Below are positions 61,329-64,000 of a stretch of 64,000 nucleotides of DNA, in pieces. A model generated the notes under the pieces. The model saw nothing but the letters and a program-made list of their open reading frames with translations. It was not told the origin of the DNA and did not search any database. Source of the stretch: Methanospirillum purgamenti (lineage in GTDB: Archaea > Halobacteriota > Methanomicrobia > Methanomicrobiales > Methanospirillaceae); NCBI RefSeq assembly GCF_018502485.1, contig NZ_CP075546.1, one strand, 5' to 3'. The translations under genes and the position numbers were made by a program. The stretch's first letter is position 1. Each line of letters starts with the position of its first letter.

Positions 61329-63466
61329 CAGAAGCGATATCTTCATCTCCCCAATTTTCAGATAAAACGCGAAGAGCCCTATTGTTGGCCGGTGATCGGT
61401 CCTTATCAAAAGTGAAAGAATCAGGGGCATATTTTATCACAATCGATCCCAATAAGGAAGGTGATCTCAATCAGGAATACTGGGACATTGCTGTCTATCT
61501 TCTTTCAGCAAAAAAGAAATCTGAAGCAGTTATTAAAGCCCTGCAAACAAGAAACAAAAAACTAGAACCAGATATTCAATTGAATTATGATTCTCTTCAG
61601 GATATCAAAGACCTGGCATATACATTTATTGAAACGGTGAAAGAGTTTGATCCGCCCGAAGAAGAGGGAGTTAAACGACACCTGCCATATTTCGAAAGAG
61701 ACGGGAAATTGTATCTAACCTGCATCAGTGCAGAAGACCGATATTCGTATGCTCATCTGGAAGCGGGTAAGGTTGTATTCTCACCGGAAGAATTAGATCC
61801 AATGGGGATGGCAACAGTCCCTCCTGAACTCCCTATCCACCAGGACCGGGGGACAACTACCTACATAGTTGGGTTGCCACGATCAGATCTTCTTGTAACA
61901 TCTCCTCTGTTATCTCCGGATGATCTGTATGCCCGGATAAGAACCCACTTTTACAAGTATTTCGATGCTCCTGAAGTCGAGTATGAATTATTTGTTTATT
62001 ACGCCTTGTATTCCTGGTACTTTTCAAAATGCAGTACAACTCCTTACCTGAGGTTACTGGGAGACACCGGGAAAGGTAAGAGCAGGTTTCTAAAGGTAAT
62101 ATCAGATCTCTGTTTCTATCCCATCCGTGCTTCTGGCAGTTCTTCTCTATCTGGCATTATGCGGTTTAAAGAGCGTTGGATGGGGACCTTACTTATCGAC
62201 GAATCCGATCTGAAAGGGAATCAGTCAGACCCTCTCATCAAATACCTGAACCTTGGATTTGAAAAGGACAACCCATTCTTATTGACTGATAAAAATGATG
62301 TAACAAAGACACAAATCTTTGATCCTTTTGGTCCTAAACTCATTGCCATGAGGCAACCCTTCAGAGATATTGCAACTGAGGGGAGATGTCTTTCATTCTC
62401 TCCGGATGAAACAGCCAGAGAGGATATACCACCTGAACTTCCATCGAGGTATTCTGATGAAGTCGCAGAACTCCGGGCACTCATTGCCAGGTTTACCCTG
62501 GAACATTGGGGTGAAGTGTCAGAAGACTGTATGGTGTCATGTAATGGAATGGGGCTTGAAGGCCGGCTCAAACAAATGGCCCGGCCACTATCCATTATCC
62601 TGAGACTGTTTCCTGATGGAGAAGACCGGTTTAAGAACTACCTGAACGTCAGACAGAGGGAAATAAAACAAACCAGAGCGGAATCTTGGGAAGGTGGGAT
62701 GTTTAATTATGCCCTTCAGTTAGCATTAGGCGATGAAGATCTGATTAGTGATTCTGAATTTGGAAAATACTATTTTGGGGGGAAGATTCAGGCAGTCCTT
62801 CCAAAAATGATAGCCGAGTCCTTAAAATGTAGTCCGAAGGCTGTTACTCGGGCACTTGAAGGAATCGGGATGGAAGTGCGGCAAAAACGAGTGAAGATTG
62901 CAGGTGATGGTAGGTCAAAAAAAGCACGGCCCATTTTAGTCCCGAATAAAAAAAAGTGGCTAGAAATTACACAGCGGTACTATTTTAGTGAAGATGGAGG
63001 GGAAGTGCCTGACTGTCCGGAATGTCTCAAAGGACCGGAGTTTAATACTATTCAAGTAGGGATTTCTGTAACTGATGAGTCTCCAGGTGCTGTGTTTGAA
63101 GGATCTGGTACAATCGGTACAATAGGTACACAAGAAGAAGAACGGGATCTAAATGGAACACATGTACCTGTTGTACCACTTCCTGTAGAGACCCCCCAAG
63201 AAGAAAATTGTTTTTCGGAACCGGCACCGACAACACTTCATGAGTGGCTGATACATTACGGATTCTCTCGTGATTTTCCCGTCGATCAATATGTGATTAT
63301 TCCCAAAGAGAACCGCACCGGGTTATTTTGTTTCTGTAATGGGTGCAAGGAGCCGGATAGGTCATTACCTCTGTATTGGATTCCGGGCAGGTATCATCAG
63401 ATTTGTCAGAAGCACTTCAATGAAATGAGGGCTCTATGTGAGAAGGAGGGGGCATCTAATGAATGA
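61325..63466 (+). CDS. AAA+ replicative helicase
   Basis: 713 residues. Walker A GDTGKGKS lies at 246-253, followed by LLIDESD (Walker B, about 285) and the PFGPKLIAMRQPF sensor-like segment. The layout resembles SF3/D5-like or DUF927-type helicases of mobile elements. The C-terminal part has a Thr/Pro-rich linker (about 600-630) that contains repeat copy E, then a Cys-rich FCFCNGCKE...CQKHFNEM zinc-like end. Probably forms the replisome with PrimPol. ATGA to PrimPol; overlaps the methylase by 8 bp. Confidence 0.8.
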   Translation: MTEAISSSPQFSDKTRRALLLAGDRSLSKVKESGAYFITIDPNKEGDLNQEYWDIAVYLLSAKKKSEAVIKALQTRNKKLEPDIQLNYDSLQDIKDLAYTFIETVKEFDPPEEEGVKRHLPYFERDGKLYLTCISAEDRYSYAHLEAGKVVFSPEELDPMGMATVPPELPIHQDRGTTTYIVGLPRSDLLVTSPLLSPDDLYARIRTHFYKYFDAPEVEYELFVYYALYSWYFSKCSTTPYLRLLGDTGKGKSRFLKVISDLCFYPIRASGSSSLSGIMRFKERWMGTLLIDESDLKGNQSDPLIKYLNLGFEKDNPFLLTDKNDVTKTQIFDPFGPKLIAMRQPFRDIATEGRCLSFSPDETAREDIPPELPSRYSDEVAELRALIARFTLEHWGEVSEDCMVSCNGMGLEGRLKQMARPLSIILRLFPDGEDRFKNYLNVRQREIKQTRAESWEGGMFNYALQLALGDEDLISDSEFGKYYFGGKIQAVLPKMIAESLKCSPKAVTRALEGIGMEVRQKRVKIAGDGRSKKARPILVPNKKKWLEITQRYYFSEDGGEVPDCPECLKGPEFNTIQVGISVTDESPGAVFEGSGTIGTIGTQEEERDLNGTHVPVVPLPVETPQEENCFSEPAPTTLHEWLIHYGFSRDFPVDQYVIIPKENRTGLFCFCNGCKEPDRSLPLYWIPGRYHQICQKHFNEMRALCEKEGASNE
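63154..63207 (-). repeat. Dispersed element repeat, copy E (inside the helicase gene, inverted)
   Basis: On the minus strand: CTTGGGGGG (six G), TCTCTACAGGAAGTGG and TACAACAGGTACATGTG, the core of copies A-D. On the plus strand it encodes THVPVVPLPVETPQEE within the helicase linker. Confidence 0.75.
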
Positions 63467-63968
63467 CGCCCTTTTCACCAGTACATCCGTGGAATGGTAC
63501 ACACCAGAAGATATCATTTCAGATGTGATCCGGGTTATGGGTGGGATCGACGTGGATCCATGCAGCCCGTATCATGATGGCCCGGTCCCTGCAACTGTGC
63601 ATTATACAAAAGCAGAAGACGGGCTCTCTCTTCCCTGGAATGGCCGGGTGTTTATGAATCCACCATATGGTCATGCTGTTCTTAAATGGTCCATGAAATT
63701 AGTATTTGAGTATCTGGAAGGGAGAACAAAAGAAGCAATAGTGCTTACCAATTCAAGCACAGAAACACGATGGTTTAACCAACTGTCCAAAGTATCGGGG
63801 CTTTGGTGTGCCCCTATTCAGAGAATTAAATTTGTTCCTGGAGAGAACAATCCAAAAGAGAATCGACCAACGAAAGGAAACGCAATATTCTATTTCGGGA
63901 AGAATTCGGATCGTTTCATTGAAGTGTTCAGTGAGTGGGGACCGATATACCGGACGGTAACAACATGA
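63459..63968 (+). CDS. Phage-type DNA N6-adenine methyltransferase (Dam family)
   Basis: 169 residues from the ATG at 63459, preceded by AGGAGGGGG; seven residues shorter than an upstream in-frame start. Motif DPCS (34-37) and catalytic MNPPYG (66-71) are intact, with the VEWYTP and TRWFNQL elements of the phage Dam family (pfam05869-like). No cognate endonuclease nearby, so an orphan methylase that may protect the element or mark its origin. Confidence 0.85.
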   Translation: MNDALFTSTSVEWYTPEDIISDVIRVMGGIDVDPCSPYHDGPVPATVHYTKAEDGLSLPWNGRVFMNPPYGHAVLKWSMKLVFEYLEGRTKEAIVLTNSSTETRWFNQLSKVSGLWCAPIQRIKFVPGENNPKENRPTKGNAIFYFGKNSDRFIEVFSEWGPIYRTVTT

Positions 63969-64000
63969 ATGCATCATTAATCTCATTGTTTGAAGGTTGT
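63965..64000 (+). CDS. Partial gene, possibly DNA cytosine methyltransferase
   Basis: Starts with an ATGA overlap and reads MNASLISLFEGC before the window ends. LISLFEGC resembles the SLFxGxGG motif I start of C5-cytosine methylases, and the position after Dam fits, but 12 residues cannot settle it. Confidence 0.35.
   Translation, partial: MNASLISLFEGC

Larger units (their letters stand above)
50291..64000. mobile_element. Putative integrated plasmid- or virus-like replicon (right end outside window)
   Basis: From the tRNA-Thr 3' end onward there are no chromosomal housekeeping genes. The segment contains iterons with an RHH/HTH protein, runs of very small overlapping genes, a lone DUF2080 protein, a DUF3800 protein, a toxin-antitoxin remnant, a replication module (RPA, RPA-associated protein, PrimPol, helicase) and orphan DNA methylases. 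Five copies of one repeat are spread through it. No integrase, capsid, terminase or second att site is seen, so the nature of the element and its exact edges are uncertain. Confidence 0.7.

Overview
The window reads as the chromosome of a hydrogenotrophic methanogenic archaeon of the Methanomicrobiales, most likely Methanospirillum or a close relative. The evidence is archaeal information-processing genes (Orc1/Cdc6, TFB, aIF5B, S3Ae, S6e, S8e, SRP19, Gar1, Pcc1), the methanogenesis marker radical-SAM protein Mmp10, the hydrogenase maturation genes hypB and hypF, archaeal riboflavin synthase, and many secreted PKD, PEGA, cohesin-like and subtilisin-like proteins. The first base is the ATG of orc1/cdc6, as expected if the replicon is numbered from its origin. 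Genus placement is inference, not a database result.

Region 1 (1 to about 13 kb): orc1/cdc6, an Lrp-type regulator with an aminotransferase, purE, and a tightly coupled plus-strand run (class V aminotransferase, ribC, ribH, aspartate-type aminotransferase). Then come a secreted subtilase, a PEGA/beta-propeller protein, tRNA-Ala, tfb-gar1, a PHP phosphoesterase and SRP19. Region 2 (13 to 25 kb): hypB, S8e with a strong leader hairpin, DUF2240, S6e, aIF5B, tRNA-His, a 2TM protein and a metallo-beta-lactamase/rhodanese protein. A degenerate DNA-methyltransferase-like protein follows, separated by the initiator tRNA-Met from a divergent thioredoxin and Lhr-like helicase, and then a subtilase-like protein. 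Region 3 (25 to 38 kb): a PEGA surface protein, lysS, and a cohesin/dockerin/PKD surface gene set of which one protein is 1,535 residues long, then hypF.

Region 4 (38 to 50.3 kb): two HTH regulators coupled to a Ski2-like helicase, amt-glnK preceded by a folded leader RNA, a methyltransferase-like gene and serS. The translation/KEOPS/RecJ cluster (S3Ae, pcc1, recJ-like, S15), mmp10 and tRNA-Thr close the region.

Region 5 (from the 3' end of tRNA-Thr at 50,290 to the window end) has a different character and looks like an integrated plasmid- or virus-like replicon. It has an RHH/HTH DNA-binding protein whose gene and promoter are packed with GGTTATACC-type iterons. A minus-strand operon of nine small proteins, several Cys-rich, is followed by a lone DUF2080 protein, a DUF3800 protein, an array of about seven DNA hairpins, and an antitoxin with a frameshifted RelE-like toxin. 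A winged-helix regulator beside a perfect 12-bp inverted repeat faces a long translationally coupled operon: six small ORFs, RPA, an RPA-associated protein, an unknown protein, a PrimPol with zinc domain, an AAA+ helicase, an orphan Dam-type methylase, and the start of what may be a cytosine methylase. A dispersed repeat of about 50 to 90 bp with a G5-G9 tract occurs four times between modules and once, inverted, inside the helicase coding sequence. No integrase, structural gene or second attachment site is visible; the element runs past the right edge.

All calls rest on reading translations and nucleotide motifs by eye; no alignment, covariance model or database search was run.
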